Shown: positions 26,801 through 34,248, counted from the first letter of the stretch. The stretch: 64,000 nucleotides of DNA from Niastella yeongjuensis (GCF_900110245.1 NZ_FOCZ01000009.1:186001-250000); one strand, 5' to 3'. The notes: generated from the sequence alone by a model not told the origin. Made by a program: numbers and translations.

Positions 26801-28309
26801 AAAACTGGTATCTGTTTGCTTAAAAGGTACTACAGTTGTAAAACTGTTATCGGCTTCCCAGGGATTGGTTTTAGTAAGGGCATCTACTGAATTAAAATCT
26901 ATTCCGCCATGGAATATGGCGCCAAAGCCCAGGTCCAGGCTAAATTTTTTACTGTCGCTTTTGGTGGACATAGAATGATCAAACACATACCCGATATCTC
27001 CCCGGTAAGCCCTGAAACTACCTCCTGTCCCTTCACCTGATATTGACCAGGTATCATACGTATAAATTGGTACAGCAATGTGCGGGGAATTATCAGTGAA
27101 TGGTACATCTTTTTCACGGTTAAAATCAAGCAGCACATGCCTGTTATTTCCCGCTTTGTCATAATATAGATAGCCATATGCAGGCAGATCTTGTATTTTA
27201 TCGGGCTCTTCTATCTTTTGCATAGAAGTATAGCCTCTTATATAAAAGTTGGGATGGAAAGCCCAATGTTCGGAACCACCTTTGACTGTTAATGAAAATT
27301 GTCCGCTTGTATAGGGTATATTAATAGTGGGCGTATAAGAAGGTTTGGCAAATCCGATTGCCATTGTATGCGACACGCCAGCCGTCCAGCCCTTTTTGTT
27401 ATCGTTCATGCTTTGTCTTACTTCACCACACATTTGCAAGCTTTGCAAACCCACCCGGGAATTATAATTGGTACCAATGGTAATATTGCCTTTTGTTTTT
27501 GCATCCTCCTTACCCATTTTTACGCTTAAAGAAGGGCTCACGTCTAACCCGGTTTGTGAGTTATTCGTAATGCCCAGGCCTGCAGAAAGCGGTCCTTTTG
27601 CCGCGCTACCGGCATTGATATTGGCATTCAGTCCAAACTCGGTACCCCAGCCCTGATAGGTATTATGAAAGATCCCAAGCGATGCCCCCACTTTTGAAAA
27701 TCCCAACAATTCAGCGTTGGCGCTTATTGCAACGCCCATGGTCCTGTTAGGCTTAATGGATATGATCTTTTTAACACTGTCCTCCGGACCCATGAAATCA
27801 TCTGGCAAACCACGCATGTTGCGCGACACCACACCCGGGTTGATGTTCCAGCCCAGCCCTACCCAGCTCGCCTCCTGGTCCATAGTTATGCCACTCTGGT
27901 AATGAAGATTTACCGGGTAACCACCCACATCAAGCAAAGGGATGTTGTAAGAAAAATCGCCAGTAAAAAGGTCAACCAGGTTATTGTTATTCACTGACTG
28001 AAAACTTTGCGTTTCTGGTTGTGTGGGACCTGTTGTAGTCGCCTCCTGCGTACTATCGGAGCTGTTTGCTCGCTTATGGCGGATCGTTGCCGGTAATTTA
28101 ACCGGCATATTATGATCAATTTTATTAGTGAATGGATGCGGCTCAGCTGGTTTTATTTTCCAGTTTTCGGATTCAACAAGCGGCATCCTGGCAGGCAACG
28201 GTCGTACATTCGCTTTGGCAGCAAGGGGTACCAACACCAATTGCAAATAAAAGATACCTACAAAGAACCAGGCAATAAACTTGGGGTGGCGGGCTAATGT
28301 CTGTAACAT
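20804..28309 (-). CDS. Giant SpvB-like protein with DNRLRE-like and PA14 domains
   Basis: A 2501-aa exported protein with an N-terminal hydrophobic signal segment (about residues 9-31). At about 112-170 it has the SpvB/Rhs-type opening LFTGDFSYNIPLLDVGGYPVNL, followed by SGITMDQEASWVGLGWN. A DNRLRE-like beta domain lies near 1750 (WLKFNFASIPQSAIIKSATLNLYG), a PA14 domain near 2200 (WNGYIQPRYTGTYQFWG) and a carbohydrate-binding-like beta sandwich at about 2340-2460. It ends with a YD-like EYDDDGTLVRVKKE. It resembles the B-component half of Tc toxins, with the downstream Rhs protein as the C-like half, so the two may assemble one cocoon. It is 11 bp from the next gene. Confidence 0.85.
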   Translation of the reverse strand: MLQTLARHPKFIAWFFVGIFYLQLVLVPLAAKANVRPLPARMPLVESENWKIKPAEPHPFTNKIDHNMPVKLPATIRHKRANSSDSTQEATTTGPTQPETQSFQSVNNNNLVDLFTGDFSYNIPLLDVGGYPVNLHYQSGITMDQEASWVGLGWNINPGVVSRNMRGLPDDFMGPEDSVKKIISIKPNRTMGVAISANAELLGFSKVGASLGIFHNTYQGWGTEFGLNANINAGSAAKGPLSAGLGITNNSQTGLDVSPSLSVKMGKEDAKTKGNITIGTNYNSRVGLQSLQMCGEVRQSMNDNKKGWTAGVSHTMAIGFAKPSYTPTINIPYTSGQFSLTVKGGSEHWAFHPNFYIRGYTSMQKIEEPDKIQDLPAYGYLYYDKAGNNRHVLLDFNREKDVPFTDNSPHIAVPIYTYDTWSISGEGTGGSFRAYRGDIGYVFDHSMSTKSDSKKFSLDLGFGAIFHGGIDFNSVDALTKTNPWEADNSFTTVVPFKQTDTSFESVYFKNPGEKNSVNKAYLQAIGNDSLMRVDLSPAQESQPSRVLATTHVSLFQNARAVASRTLNASSFKKTRDKRTQVISYLNAKEADYVGFDRVIKSYHINSFPSTSCTDNYDQLPRIDNNRKLHHLSEITVLNADGRRYVYGIPVYNRMQTEVSMSTLPGSNSTGLVQYTKANKSIENTDGKDGYYNRETLPPYAHSFLLSGILSNDYVDITGDGISEDDNGDAVKFNYTRIYDLSQTNTYRWRAPYQDSMAFYNEGLKTDSRDERGSFTYGEREVWYLNSIESKTMIATFVLETDSTRQDSYGVKSEDGGRDASQKLYRLKQINLYTKADFLKNGSTNAKPIKTVHFDYNYELCKKNPGSLSDSGKLTLKKVWFSYNKNNKGKKNPYVFTYNATNPEFSQKSVDRWGNYKNPGDNPGPSGQELSNADYPYALQDSTKATNNAAPWTLSQIKLPSGALLKVTYESDDYAYVQNRRAMQFFAIAGFGNDANATISSKLYTDGQTNSDYHYVFINVPTAVNSKADIASKYLDGVSQLFFKLAVNVPADRWGKGFEFIPVYCEIEDYGVRTFSSNKTIWIKVKSIKSNESPFATAALQFLRMNLQSKAYPFSEPGDNLDIKSLMGMFASIADNVKNTVNSFSSEARKKNWCNSIVVSKSFARLDNPVYKKLGGGLRVKKVEVYDNWNKMTGQLESKYGQTYTYTDTTQINGVKTCISSGVASYEPMIGNDENPFRVPQKLYTEKVGALIPADYMYTEEPFAETFFPAPIIGYGKVSVQSIHKDKKSANGFEETEFYTSKDFPVLIEYTPIDNESKKTYDPKIRNFLNFYARHYVTLSQGFKIELNDMNGKLKAQASYSQNDLGHPISYTYNYYRVKNDNAAQARLSNTVAAIDSANGKIDTTAEMGKEVELMIDVREETSNTVSKSLEVNGDFVHPFPPIAFFTGIPLPSMETNRYRAIAVLKIVNRYGLLDSVIHIEKGSRVTTRNLVYDGETGDVLVTQTNNEFDDPVYNFNYPAHWAYSGMGPAYKNIGVVMNGVYFRNGTMYDSVGNQVQADRYFESGDELLVVAKDFRDPRNDDYCSPDYYRFANNLISTRKLWAVDISKVKQGKKGIYFIDRDGIPYSSGSASIKIVRSGKRNMPGVPVGNITSLHSPIKRVNNIPRIVFDSTTGVVAASAARFKDLWKVDSTTYARDTLIYVAHKMDTGYQVLNPVENITISKGVSPLITVYVARPNSLFEAFSQYHFPVLEERKSWLKFNFASIPQSAIIKSATLNLYGSANSPHSNMRSSNACYIERLKGIWPSALTDVYAPGVLPILRQYFNGTDFGIVETGNRVTLGETMPNTTEVKGATVDITSMAKEMLDDYYSSFIVHDPAIRISLIDPGGLNNGNISSQSYKTNESGECPSSFEFKVGCLPSLTISYYLPCQDNTPPFYSSTPDPGYYCSDFPVDSFVCKPNINDTAVNYYRFGILGNWRMDRVYTYYSKRVQSNPADTTNVRSDGEIKDFAPYWSFTNALMTASMDTTRWVWNSETTLFNSKGYEIENHDPLNRYNAGQYGYNQSLPVVVAQNARNQEIAYEGFEDYGYKTDTCKRCDVNRHINLGAGNTLVDSVSHSGKYSLRVPGEQTVSKIYKLGNATDILGSSPFMKEDSIVLAVHPRAASGTGTGLTGIASPCSGTSYNTNVDFPRGVPFPGSCTGANTVEWNGYIQPRYTGTYQFWGTVNFIMSVQITRNGVVKNLTAGTLLEVPHVSILDIPTDTIELQAGELYEFRVVWTLGASRVNQIQLSWSSEGLQPQNREVVPIMQLYPVGTDISAVRNSTVTSDTTWCTHLKNPTVTRGTIKRFSPLPGKKVIVSAWVKEEGQCITGSYENAQLNVAFDNEAGTNLFQLKPAGNIIEGWQRIEDTLTIPYNATNITLSMVAVSGTPVYFDDIRIQPFNANVKSFVYNPVNLRLMAELDENNYATFYEYDDDGTLVRVKKETERGIKTIKETRSALLKNND

Positions 28310-28342
28310 TATAGTTTTATTTTCTTAGGCTTAGTGTTAAGG

Positions 28343-29458
28343 TTATTCTCCAGGGCTTTTTCTGTATTCAAACTTCAGGAACCAGTTTTCGTTCCGTTCA
28401 TTGATGATAGTAAGCAAATACATATGCCGGTTTACCAAACCGTTATTGCCCAGGTCCAGGTTCAGGTAGTTCAACCCATATTTTACTCCCTGGGTCGTAG
28501 AATCCAACTCCACATCCTGATGGGCCGGCATACTGATGTCGGTTATTTTAACCTGTACCGTAGGCGTATTGATTTCATGCAGGTATAGAAATCGCAGGTT
28601 GTCGCCCGATATAACATATGATGCGTCCTGCTCCCTTCTCATTTGTGCATAATATCCTTTATAGGCTGCGTGGAAAGTATCAGTTATGAATTGTTGAATT
28701 TTAAAACTCCACACCTCGCTGTTAGCAATGGGCGACACATTATTCTTTGCCGTCACCCTCCAGGCGTAGTTTTTGCCAGTATCCAGTTCCTGCATGGATA
28801 AAGGATATTGCAAACTGGTAAACGACAGGTTCGATTGTAAATACACGGGCACATTCTGCTGGATGGCATCTGCCGCACTTTGAGTTGGTTGCACCTCTAC
28901 TAAAACCCAATCGTACAAAAGGTTACTAAACGAATTGTAAGGCGTTGGAGGCAGCCAGGTAAAAAAGGGGCGGCGGGTTATTACCTGATCGCTGTCGGCT
29001 GGTTGTATCAATTGTGGCGGACTGATTGGTTCTATTTCTGTTGTTATACATTCATCGGCTAACTGATCAGAAATATCGTTTGTCCACCGGGTTAATGTAT
29101 AACAGATGTTGTATACCCCCACCGGTAAAAAACCATTCGGGTTGGCGTCGATGGTATAACCGGCACCAGCCGTATAGATAACGGGCGATACCGTACTGGC
29201 CGTAACTGCCTTAACACCAGCCGGCAATATAAAGGAGGGTGTAGTGGCAGTTAGCACCGTATGCCCGGTACCGACGTCTGTCATTACCATTTGCAATTCC
29301 ACATCCATGGAACCACCTGTGGTGTTAACCAGCGACATATTCCATAAGTGAGGTTTAATGGTAAGTCCGAGCGGTGGCAATTGCAGGTTTATAACCACCT
29401 GCGCCTGCAGGTGCCCTCCTGTCAATAATACCAGGATAAGTAATAGTTTTTGCTTCAT
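28343..29458 (-). CDS. Secreted beta-sandwich protein of the Rhs operon
   Basis: A 371-aa protein with a signal peptide (MKQKLLLILVLLTGGHLQAQ) and mainly beta-sandwich sequence. A fibronectin-like segment is centred on PQLIQPADSDQVITRRPFFTW and GKNYAWRVTAKN (about 150-255). The C-terminal part is uncharacterised and Tyr-rich. No enzyme motif is seen. It begins 1 bp after the stop of the 799-aa gene and ends 33 bp before the giant gene, so it belongs to the same operon. A scaffold or adaptor at the outer membrane is the simplest reading. Confidence 0.7.
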   Translation of the reverse strand: MKQKLLLILVLLTGGHLQAQVVINLQLPPLGLTIKPHLWNMSLVNTTGGSMDVELQMVMTDVGTGHTVLTATTPSFILPAGVKAVTASTVSPVIYTAGAGYTIDANPNGFLPVGVYNICYTLTRWTNDISDQLADECITTEIEPISPPQLIQPADSDQVITRRPFFTWLPPTPYNSFSNLLYDWVLVEVQPTQSAADAIQQNVPVYLQSNLSFTSLQYPLSMQELDTGKNYAWRVTAKNNVSPIANSEVWSFKIQQFITDTFHAAYKGYYAQMRREQDASYVISGDNLRFLYLHEINTPTVQVKITDISMPAHQDVELDSTTQGVKYGLNYLNLDLGNNGLVNRHMYLLTIINERNENWFLKFEYRKSPGE

Positions 29459-29459
29459 A

Positions 29460-31859
29460 CTACTTGAAATTAAAAGTCTTTATAAATTGAACAGTCCCCA
29501 TCTCATTTCGCACCAGCTGGTTTTTATTACCGGGTAAATACCCATGCTCGTAATTAAGAAATACCATATCCTGTTTCCAAAGTCGGATGTTCGCTGACAT
29601 ATAACCCCCGGCTTTGATTTCGGAATTGTTCCAGTTATTGATCCTGATGCCTATACCGATGGTACCAAACCGCGGGATATTGGGTTGAATACCACCATCC
29701 AGCACCTGCAGGGTGTACCTGCTGTTCTTTGTAACAGAAATGCCTGCATTGGCTGTAAATGCATTGAAATAAAAATGCTGGGTGAAATAGCTATTGGTAG
29801 CGTTATAATACACGAAGCCGGTATCTGTGTTGTGATTATAAAATTTGTTCACCATGATGGTGGTAGCCATCCTTAATTGATGTACAGTATAATTGTGGAA
29901 CAAAGTGGCATTGAACGTTTGGAACCGGTTCTCCATTACCAGGTCGTCTACTTTTGTATATTGAGACATCGGTTGATAACCAATAATGATCAATGGCCAT
30001 TTTCTAATTCGTAACGTGCCTGTAAGGCTTTTAAAAAGCGTACTGCCTTTATAATCCTGCACAATAAAGGGATTCACAAATTCATTTTTCCGTAATGAAG
30101 CCGCTATTCTTAATTTTCTTTTAAGTAGACTTTGGTCGGCTTTTATATACCAGCTTTCCATGGCAGCATTGGTCGAGTAACTACTGAACGATTGATAGTT
30201 GGCCCCTGTTTTTTTATAGGCGGCTTCTATTTTCGTGTTAGTAATAGGAATAACTGAATACAAATGAAAAGCAATGGCCTGGTTATCCTTGTCTGAAAGC
30301 TTTAGTACATTGCTGCCGCCCGCGTTCGGTGGATTATTTCTAAAGTCAGGTGTCACTGATTTGCCCACTTCCGCTGTGAGATAGGAGGTGCGGTTAATGG
30401 CCCACCGGCTTGCTGCACTTAAGCCAGTTATAGTAATGGTTGAATTGACTGTAGCACTCGAAGCAAATAATTGTTTTCGTCCTCTATACGCAGACAGTAT
30501 AAAATAATTTTTCTCCAGTCTTCCCAGTCCTGCCCTCACCATGCCCAGGTACTGGGGTTTTCTGTTTACATTGTTTACGACAAAATCCCGGAAACGATAA
30601 TTAACCATACCCGCAGTTAGTGCCAGGTAATACCAACTGTTATATTCTACACTGATCCCATTTATACTTACATTTTTGGCGGTCAATTCGCTGTAATTAA
30701 CCGGACTTCGTCCGAGACTAAAACTTCGAAGCCCTAATAACCACCTGTATTTTGCTGGTAGTTTTATATCTGAAAGGCCATATTCCTGCAATTTATTCTT
30801 CCAGTCGCGTTCTGATTGTAGGTCATTCCAATTGCCATTAACTAGTTGCTGATATTGACGAACCCGCTGTCTAACATCCTCGTACTTATTCTTTAAGGAA
30901 TCCACCTGATTTCGGACCTGTTCAAATACCTTTTTGGTAGAATCGTAACCGCTAAGGAAAAACCTGGCCGCTTTCTTCGACGAATCCTCCCGGCGAACAT
31001 TAACACTGTCTGGGAGATTTCCATCCCAGGTAAGTTTAGGTACTTTAATTATTTCATTTGCCTCAACAAGTTTTTGTGGATTAAATATTGTTTTAAGTAC
31101 GTTCTCCTGATCTATCAACGCAGATAGTTTATCCATGTATAATTTTTCCAGCCTGGGATCTTTGATAGCAGGCGCTAATGCCAGCAACCGCTCCCTGATC
31201 CCTGTTCTCAATTTTTCCTGAAATGCAGCCCCATTAAAGGCTATCTGCACATCGTAGATATTTTTAAAGAAATGAGAATTACTTTGGCGTAACCAGAAAT
31301 TTAACTGTAAAGGAAAAACGCCGGCAACAGTAAGGTTCAACCGACCTGTTAAATTATTTTGCAGAATGCCGTTTTCTAAATACGGCGTATCGATGAACGA
31401 CCTGTAATTAGCGTTATAACAAACCATGCCGCTGTTTATCTTAAGAATGGGCCGGGTGTCAAATAGCTTCTTGAAATGATTATTAACATCAATAGTAATG
31501 GAATCTGTTTTGGGGAGCTTCAAAGATGTCAATAGCGATTTACGCTGTTCATTTATACCAGCGAGAACCCGTTTTTTTTGTGCATTAACACCGGCCTGAA
31601 AATTGGTTTTTATGTTGATCGCTATAGGCGAAATCGTATCTTTTGAAAGGTGAGGTATACTTATCCTCAAAGGATCCTTTCTAAAGAATGTGCTATCGGT
31701 CTTAATGGACGTATGTATTTCCTGTTTGAATTTCCTCACTCCCTTCGCAGATGTATCAACCGGCAATTGAGCATTCGCAGCAAATCCGCACAGCAGAAAT
31801 GCTACAATCAGGTTTATGCAGGGCAATAGGTACCGGTAACATGGGAACGGGATTTCCAT
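29460..31859 (-). CDS. Predicted outer-membrane beta-barrel protein with coiled coil
   Basis: This 799-aa first gene of the Rhs operon has an N-terminal signal segment (about 12-30, ending FAANAQ). A soluble part follows, including a coiled coil at about 310-345 (VRNQVDSLKNKYEDVRQRVRQYQ). From about residue 390 to the end come amphipathic strand repeats with aromatic girdles (WYYLALTAGMVNYRF, YFILSAYRGRK, FHLYSVIPITNTKIEAAYKK), ending in a hydrophobic strand with FNFK. This is the pattern of a beta-barrel in the outer membrane. It could anchor the large secreted proteins or provide their exit. No TonB or known secretion family is recognised. Confidence 0.65.
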   Translation of the reverse strand: MEIPFPCYRYLLPCINLIVAFLLCGFAANAQLPVDTSAKGVRKFKQEIHTSIKTDSTFFRKDPLRISIPHLSKDTISPIAINIKTNFQAGVNAQKKRVLAGINEQRKSLLTSLKLPKTDSITIDVNNHFKKLFDTRPILKINSGMVCYNANYRSFIDTPYLENGILQNNLTGRLNLTVAGVFPLQLNFWLRQSNSHFFKNIYDVQIAFNGAAFQEKLRTGIRERLLALAPAIKDPRLEKLYMDKLSALIDQENVLKTIFNPQKLVEANEIIKVPKLTWDGNLPDSVNVRREDSSKKAARFFLSGYDSTKKVFEQVRNQVDSLKNKYEDVRQRVRQYQQLVNGNWNDLQSERDWKNKLQEYGLSDIKLPAKYRWLLGLRSFSLGRSPVNYSELTAKNVSINGISVEYNSWYYLALTAGMVNYRFRDFVVNNVNRKPQYLGMVRAGLGRLEKNYFILSAYRGRKQLFASSATVNSTITITGLSAASRWAINRTSYLTAEVGKSVTPDFRNNPPNAGGSNVLKLSDKDNQAIAFHLYSVIPITNTKIEAAYKKTGANYQSFSSYSTNAAMESWYIKADQSLLKRKLRIAASLRKNEFVNPFIVQDYKGSTLFKSLTGTLRIRKWPLIIIGYQPMSQYTKVDDLVMENRFQTFNATLFHNYTVHQLRMATTIMVNKFYNHNTDTGFVYYNATNSYFTQHFYFNAFTANAGISVTKNSRYTLQVLDGGIQPNIPRFGTIGIGIRINNWNNSEIKAGGYMSANIRLWKQDMVFLNYEHGYLPGNKNQLVRNEMGTVQFIKTFNFK

Positions 31860-32291
31860 GCCGATTTAGTTTAAGGTACATAATAAATAATAGGGTACCG
31901 TGACATTGATAACATCACGAAAGTCTTTCCTTACTGGAAGTAAGCTTTTTGTAATTAATCAAGAAGAAATTGGATGGCCCGCTAGTAAATAAACTTCTAA
32001 CGGTAAACTCGCACTGTTCTATCTAGTTAAAACAGCCGAAATAATAAAATGTACTAAACCGTTTCAAAATAAAGTTTAACACTAAGTACTTTTATTTAGT
32101 ACTTGATGCAGAAATAATTCCTGATTGAAAAGAAAGGGTGTTTTCCACGTGTTCCGATTCTGGAAAAAATCTTATCGCTCAAACATCTCAAAACCCGGTC
32201 CCGATTAACAAAGGATGAAACTAACTAAAAAAGCCATCCCGTCCCGGCTAAGCCGGGACGGGATGGCTTTTTTTAACAGAAGACGCAACTG
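31860..32291. promoter_or_regulatory. Upstream region of the Rhs operon
   Basis: This 432-bp region lies between the first operon gene and the convergent-side terminator. It contains CGTGA/TCACG (31899-31919) and a perfect 7-bp inverted repeat AAGTACT/AGTACTT around TTTATTT (32084-32104), with a related TGTACTA at about 32051. No Bacteroidota promoter (TTTG and TAnnTTTG) matches cleanly; a near -7 element TTATTTTG is read on the minus strand at about 32066-32073. The palindrome is a plausible operator, but the transcription start is not fixed. Confidence 0.4.
32227..32274. terminator. Perfect bidirectional terminator
   Basis: A 16-bp perfect stem (32233-32248 with 32252-32267) has a TAA loop and is flanked by an A run on the left and seven T on the right. 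It can therefore stop transcription in both directions. It lies 17 bp after the stop of the small membrane protein gene and insulates it from the Rhs operon promoter region. Confidence 0.95.
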
Positions 32292-32507
32292 CTATTCTTC
32301 TTCATTAAGCACCGCCGTTTGACTTACGGCACCCATCACACTGCCGGCCACCGCCAGGTAACCTGCAATGTTGGTAATGATCGCAGGCAACGCTACCGGA
32401 GCTGCCAACACTGCAGCACTTACCGCCGCCAGCACCAACCCAATATTGCGAACTATCTGAAAGAACTTCGGAGTAGTATTCTGAACTCGATTGATGATAT
32501 TATTCAT
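32292..32507 (-). CDS. Small hydrophobic membrane protein, function unknown
   Basis: A 71-aa protein starting MNNIINRVQNTTPKFFQIVR. Two hydrophobic segments follow: IGLVLAAVSAAVLAAPVALPAIITNIAGYLAVAG, interrupted by prolines, and a short VMGAVSQTAV. The end is acidic (LNEEE). The size and shape are holin-like, but no function is established. I recall similar small proteins next to the neighbouring 191-aa family in other Bacteroidota, without a known role. An ATG 24 bp upstream is possible. It ends directly before a strong terminator and shares a transcript with the 191-aa gene. Confidence 0.7.
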   Translation of the reverse strand: MNNIINRVQNTTPKFFQIVRNIGLVLAAVSAAVLAAPVALPAIITNIAGYLAVAGSVMGAVSQTAVLNEEE

Positions 32508-32652
32508 ATTGAATTTTTTAGTGGTTAACAATTAACTACCATTTCTACCGGCCAGTTGTCTGTGTTACTTGCTTGCCTAAGACAGGCATGGAAGCTTCTT
32601 TATATGCATGCCTGCTTACAACAAACAAAGCGCATAGAGCTAGTGGGTCTGA

Positions 32653-33228
32653 CTACACCGTAGCCTCCAACGTGCCCTTATTACCAGGCAGGTCTTTCGC
32701 CGTAGCAAGAATGATACTACCAGCCAGCGCTGCATTGTTTTGCGTAGCTGCATAGGTCCATTCATTCCTGTTGATGGGATTCAGAATGGCATTGCCTTCT
32801 TCCACCAAAACGCCGGCAGCGGTTTTTATACTAACGGCAACTTCAATTACCCTGAAATCATCTGTTGCATTAATAACGATTGTTGAGCCAGGTGTACCGT
32901 TATACTTTGTAGTATCTATCTGCTTCACCACGGGCGCTTTCAGGAAATCCCTGAACGCGACGTTATAAGCAGTAACACCTGATTTCGCTTTTGCCCTTTT
33001 CTGATACTGGGCTTTGATGTTTGGATCAGCAATAGCACCTGTAGCATATCCGGCTGCTGCAAAAAACCGTTCCCGTACCAATTCCTGTTTTTCCGTAGGT
33101 TTCGCATTTTCATCAATCGAAGGCATACGGGTTATGAATGTATCTTCTCCGCGTTTACGATAAACAAACTGTTTACCAACATTTCCACTTGCACCGCGAA
33201 CCAGCAAGTTATCCTTGATCTTTGCCAT
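32653..33228 (-). CDS. Conserved Bacteroidota protein of unknown function (DUF6266-like layout)
   Basis: A 191-aa protein with the opening MAKIKDNLLVRGASGNVGKQFVYRKR. A segment KPTEKQELVRERFFAAAGYATGAIADP then leads into a helical AYNVAFRDFLKAP and a beta-sandwich C-terminal half (STIVINATDDFRVIEVAVSIKTAAGVLVEEG...EWTYAAT). No signal peptide is present. The layout is reminiscent of DUF6266-type proteins. The first half looks basic and nucleic-acid or assembly related, and the second half like a structural beta domain. It is separated by 145 bp from the small membrane protein and is divergent from a LytTR regulator across a repeat-rich region. Confidence 0.7.
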   Translation of the reverse strand: MAKIKDNLLVRGASGNVGKQFVYRKRGEDTFITRMPSIDENAKPTEKQELVRERFFAAAGYATGAIADPNIKAQYQKRAKAKSGVTAYNVAFRDFLKAPVVKQIDTTKYNGTPGSTIVINATDDFRVIEVAVSIKTAAGVLVEEGNAILNPINRNEWTYAATQNNAALAGSIILATAKDLPGNKGTLEATV

Positions 33229-33774
33229 ATAAAAAGCATTAAAAATTTAAATAATCATGTTTAGAAACCTTGTTAACGATCGCTGATGAAGAATGCCTTT
33301 CAAGTCGCTCCTCTCGTCTGGCATTAAGCGAGGCCCCATCAGCAACGATTAACAACTCAAAAATACCATCAAAGAAGACTCGCGGCAGGGAAATGGAACC
33401 AGCTTCTCCGAAACCTGGGACGGGCTTCGGAAAAACCTGTAACGAATGACATTCTCTATACGTAACTATCGTTTTAAAGTATCTGGAGAGGCCAAAAACC
33501 TGGGACGAACACCAAAATTTCAGGGACGAATGACAATCATAAAGCTAAAAACACCGCAGCCTGGTACAAAAAATACCTCAACCATGTGTCAACCATGTGT
33601 GAAACATGTGTGCGCCATTGGTGAGACATAACATCTGACACATGGTTCACACATGACTGAGGCCAGGTTCACACAGGGTTGACAGTTATACCGGCTAAAT
33701 TCGGTCAACATATATAAAATTAGTATATTCGTAATGTTGGATATTTATTAATCATTTAACCTTAGCTGTGCCAT
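33229..33774. promoter_or_regulatory. Divergent regulatory region with structured leader and phased repeats
   Basis: This 546-bp region lies between two divergent genes. Next to the minus-strand gene, nested inverted repeats occur (33272-33288 with 33337-33353, 12 of 17 pairing; AATGCC/GGCATT at 33292-33297 and 33320-33325), forming a likely leader structure. In the middle, AACCTGGGACG and GGGACGAATGAC-type words recur at about 33411, 33498 and 33532. Next to the LytTR gene lies a phased 11-bp array, listed separately. Confidence 0.6.
33579..33681. repeat. Phased 11-bp repeat array, candidate LytTR operator
   Basis: Three contiguous 11-mers CAACCATGTGT, CAACCATGTGT and GAAACATGTGT occupy 33579-33611. 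After 26 bp the inverse form follows in the same 11-bp register: ACACATGGTTC (33638-33648), ACACATGACTG (33649-33659), a weak copy at 33660 and ACACAGGGTTG (33671-33681). One-helical-turn spacing of direct repeats is typical of LytTR binding sites, and the array ends 94 bp before a LytTR gene. Confidence 0.8.
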
Positions 33775-34161
33775 ATGAATAAAAAAACATTCTTCTTCAG
33801 GGAAGACAGGCAACTGATAAAAGTAAACCTCGATGACATCTTTTTCCTGGCGGCCCAAAAGAATTATACCAGACTGTATACAGCACTCGATTCATTCCAC
33901 CTCGCTCGCATAACGTTGGTGGAGGCAATGAGAGTTTTGCCGGAAGATAAATTTTTACGGGTACACCGGTCTTATGCAGTAGCAACCGATCATATTGAAG
34001 CAGTAAAAAGAGATGCCATTCGACTGGCAACAATAGACGCCGAAGTACCCGTTTCAAGAATGTATTACACAGCCATTACAAAACAGTTTATCATTCTCGA
34101 TTCAGCCGACTTCGAGACTGGAAAAAAGAAAATAGTTAATGTGCGGAATAGAAAAGACTAG
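33775..34161 (+). CDS. Stand-alone LytTR DNA-binding regulator
   Basis: A 128-aa protein made almost only of a LytTR domain. It reads FREDRQLIKVNLDDIFFLAAQKNYTRLYT (strands and the contact loop), then PEDKFLRVHRSYAVATDHIEAV and VPVSRMYYTAITKQF. There is no receiver domain. LytTR proteins bind pairs of direct repeats through beta-strand loops. The gene is divergent from the 191-aa gene and has the phased repeat array just upstream, which suggests autoregulation and control of the small two-gene unit. A hairpin follows its stop. Confidence 0.9.
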   Translation: MNKKTFFFREDRQLIKVNLDDIFFLAAQKNYTRLYTALDSFHLARITLVEAMRVLPEDKFLRVHRSYAVATDHIEAVKRDAIRLATIDAEVPVSRMYYTAITKQFIILDSADFETGKKKIVNVRNRKD

Positions 34162-34185
34162 TATATCTATTTCGTTCAAACGAAA

Positions 34186-34214
34186 ATCCCGCTCCGGTTA
34201 AACCGGAACGGGAT
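34186..34214. terminator. Terminator hairpin between convergent LytTR and susD genes
   Basis: ATCCCG-c-TCCGGT pairs with ACCGGA-a-CGGGAT around a short TAA loop, with one internal mismatch. The stem is flanked by TTTTCG on the minus strand and TCTTCG on the plus strand. It sits between two convergent genes and probably serves both. Confidence 0.8.
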
Positions 34215-34248
34215 CTTCGCTAAAACTCTACACTAAATCTCAAGCTTA

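Noticed and set aside
33579-33681. CRISPR-like array
   Set aside because: The repeats are 11 bp, contiguous and in two orientations, with no spacer structure and no cas genes.
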